The notes below the pieces were generated by a model. That model was not told where the DNA came from. It saw nothing but the letters and a program-made list of their open reading frames with translations, and did no database searches. 8,059 bases of DNA from an uncultured Chlorobiota bacterium. Lineage in GTDB: Bacteria; Bacteroidota; Kapaibacteriia; OLB7. Below, piece by piece: positions 7,311 to 8,059 of the stretch (position 1 is the stretch's first letter; every line of letters begins with the position of its first letter). The stretch is taken from the NCBI GenBank assembly GCA_946481475.1, contig CAMLOB010000149.1:1-8059 (forward strand). Reading direction: 5' to 3'. A program made the translations under genes and the position numbers.

Positions 7311-7359
7311 AAAGGAGCGGTCGGCTCTCGGGGGTGAGTCGGCCGCCTCCTTTCTTTTT
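7311..7359 (+). terminator. Intrinsic terminator after the four-helix membrane gene
   Basis: AAAGGAGCGGTCG at 7311-7323 pairs with CGGCCGCCTCCTTT at 7340-7353 (one bulged base, one G-T wobble). The stem continues inward with GCTC (7324-7327) against GAGT (7336-7339), leaving an 8-base loop. A T-rich run TTTCTTTTT (7351-7359) overlaps and follows the stem. This is the standard rho-independent layout on the + strand and lies about 90 bp after the stop at 7219. Confidence 0.85.
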
Positions 7360-7411
7360 ATCGCCGATGCGGGACGGCGACGGATACTGAAATCGAGAAG
7401 ACAGGAAAGAC

Positions 7412-7421
7412 AGTTGCAACT
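7412..7421. promoter_or_regulatory. 10-bp perfect palindrome AGTTGCAACT, possible operator
   Basis: AGTTGCAACT is a perfect self-complementary 10-mer located 90 bp before the start codon at 7511, between the terminator and the next gene. It could be a dimeric-repressor or activator site for the downstream gene, or chance; no second copy is seen in the window. TTGCAA within it also resembles a poor -35 hexamer. Confidence 0.25.
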
Positions 7422-7473
7422 ATATCAGGGAGCAGAGACAAAGGGACTACCCTCCTGAAGTCGAATCTCTCCC

Positions 7474-7495
7474 TCCATATCAAATCCATATCAAA
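7474..7495. repeat. 11-bp tandem direct repeat (TCCATATCAAA x2) upstream of the 3'-partial gene
   Basis: TCCATATCAAA at 7474-7484 is repeated exactly at 7485-7495. Read as CCATATC-AAAT-CCATATC it has the same 7 + 4 + 7 spacing as the repeat before the membrane gene, but an unrelated sequence. It ends one base before the Shine-Dalgarno, so it would lie in the 5' untranslated part of the message unless the promoter overlaps it. Existence is certain; function (operator, translational control or slippage product) is not known. Confidence 0.6.
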
Positions 7496-7496
7496 C

Positions 7497-7502
7497 AGGG
7501 AG
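7497..7502 (+). promoter_or_regulatory. Ribosome binding site AGGGAG fixing the start at 7511
   Basis: AGGGAG lies 8 bases before the ATG at 7511 and complements the 16S 3' end well. It is the reason this ATG is chosen for the 3'-partial gene. The contrast with the membrane gene at 6722, which lacks such a site, is notable. Confidence 0.7.
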
Positions 7503-7510
7503 TTTCCCGT

Positions 7511-8059
7511 ATGAATCCTTTCGACCACGTAATCCCGCTCAGGAAAGAGGAGATCTTTCACGTTCCGGCGGCGGTCAGCACGCTCAACCGCTTTGCCGAC
7601 GCGCAGATACCGCAGAACCCCTGGATGGCGCCGAACAACTTCGGCAGTCCCCATCAGGACAGTTGGTGCTCGGAGTCGGTGTCGCTTGACGGACCGACCA
7701 ACGAGAACCTGCTGCTGATCGAGCAGTTCAATCCTTTCGGCTACACGCCGAACATGGTCTGCAACGGCAACAACCAGATGATCGGCGTCTCCCTGACCTA
7801 CGAGACAATGCAGTTCTGGGTGGTGGTTTTTGACGAAGACTGCAACATCATTTCGGCGACACCGGCCGGAAAGCGAACCGGCAACACGTTCGGCGGCGGC
7901 TACTTCTATCTGGACAACAACGACAACACGGTCGTGGTGCAGAACAATCGGATCGTCAGCTATCCCACCGCCGACGTCAAGCCGAAGGACGGAAACATCT
8001 ACCCGCTGAAGCCGAACTGGAGGAGCACCGATATCGTGGAACTGGTGACAGGTTCGGCC
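7511..8059 (+). CDS. Unrecognised protein, possibly beta-rich/beta-propeller (3' end off window)
   Basis: An open frame runs from ATG 7511, behind a good AGGGAG site, through the right edge with no stop (183 residues visible). The N-terminus (MNPFDHVIPLRKEEIF) is not a signal peptide. Residues 51-150 carry alternating hydrophobic strands and Asn/Gly/Asp-rich turns: LLLIEQFNPFGYTP, IGVSLTYETMQFWVVVFDED, FGGGYFYLDNNDNTVVVQNN. This strand-turn pattern resembles the opening blades of a beta-propeller or another repeated beta fold, but no named family signature is evident. Cys residues are at 53, 84 and 111. The upstream terminator suggests it starts its own transcription unit. Codon usage (many third-position C/G) matches the giant gene, so it looks native to the same genome. 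Product beyond the edge is unknown. Confidence 0.8.
   Translation, partial: MNPFDHVIPLRKEEIFHVPAAVSTLNRFADAQIPQNPWMAPNNFGSPHQDSWCSESVSLDGPTNENLLLIEQFNPFGYTPNMVCNGNNQMIGVSLTYETMQFWVVVFDEDCNIISATPAGKRTGNTFGGGYFYLDNNDNTVVVQNNRIVSYPTADVKPKDGNIYPLKPNWRSTDIVELVTGSA

Larger units (their letters stand above)
7220..7510. other. Intergenic region between membrane gene and 3'-partial gene
   Basis: This 291-bp stretch holds an intrinsic terminator (7311-7359), a small hairpin TCGCCG/CGGCGA (7361-7366 and 7375-7380), the palindrome AGTTGCAACT (7412-7421), an 11-bp tandem repeat (7474-7495) and a Shine-Dalgarno (7497-7502). I find no convincing -35/-10 pair: TTGCAA at 7414 and TATATC at 7421 are each weak and not spaced as a pair. 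An open frame running through here (7087-7458) crosses the terminator and is out of frame with the real gene, so it is not called. Confidence 0.65.

Noticed and set aside
7220..7320. A possible riboswitch or structured RNA before the terminator
   Set aside because: The G/C-rich stretch around GGCATGCCCGGGGGAGCCCATGC forms only a short imperfect stem and matches no riboswitch core I know; it follows a gene rather than preceding one closely.
7087..7458. A 123-codon + frame overlapping the end of the membrane gene
   Set aside because: It is out of frame with the four-helix gene, runs straight through the intrinsic terminator at 7311-7359, and shows no protein-like pattern.
7150..7654. Two - strand open frames (7150-7419 and 7358-7654)
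   Set aside because: They cross the terminator and the 5' part of the gene at 7511, have no Shine-Dalgarno and no recognisable motif.

Overview
The window is a GC-rich stretch of bacterial DNA whose genes all read on the + strand. Nothing in it (no rRNA, tRNA or recognised housekeeping gene) fixes the lineage. The long multi-domain surface-type protein would suit a free-living Gram-negative bacterium, for example a green sulfur bacterium or similar, but that is a guess. I see no transposase, integrase, CRISPR array, tRNA or phage gene.

Layout: (1) Positions 2-6421 hold the 3' part of a giant gene, open through the left edge, with 2139 codons visible. It encodes five tandem LamG/concanavalin A-like jelly-roll domains, one bacterial Ig-like (Big_1-type) domain, a linker, a long amphipathic helical region and a hydrophobic C-terminal part of several hundred residues that I cannot assign to a family. 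(2) Positions 6422-6721 are intergenic: a strong hairpin just after the stop, a purine-rich run, an 11-bp tandem repeat with 7-4-7 geometry, and a possible -10 box. (3) Positions 6722-7219 encode a 165-residue four-helix membrane protein of unknown function. (4) Positions 7220-7510 are intergenic: a good intrinsic terminator, a 10-bp palindrome and a second, unrelated 11-bp tandem repeat next to a Shine-Dalgarno sequence. (5) From 7511 to the right edge is the start of another gene (183 codons visible), possibly a beta-rich or beta-propeller protein, without an obvious signal peptide.

How they work together: the three genes are co-oriented but separated by about 290-300 bp with hairpins between them, so they look like separate transcription units, not one operon. 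The large protein reads as a modular surface or secreted glycan- or protein-binding molecule carrying a membrane-active or helical C-terminal module. A functional link to the small membrane protein and the downstream protein is suggested only by proximity. The best candidates for something undescribed are the C-terminal module of the giant protein and the paired 11-bp direct repeats, one in front of each of the two following genes.
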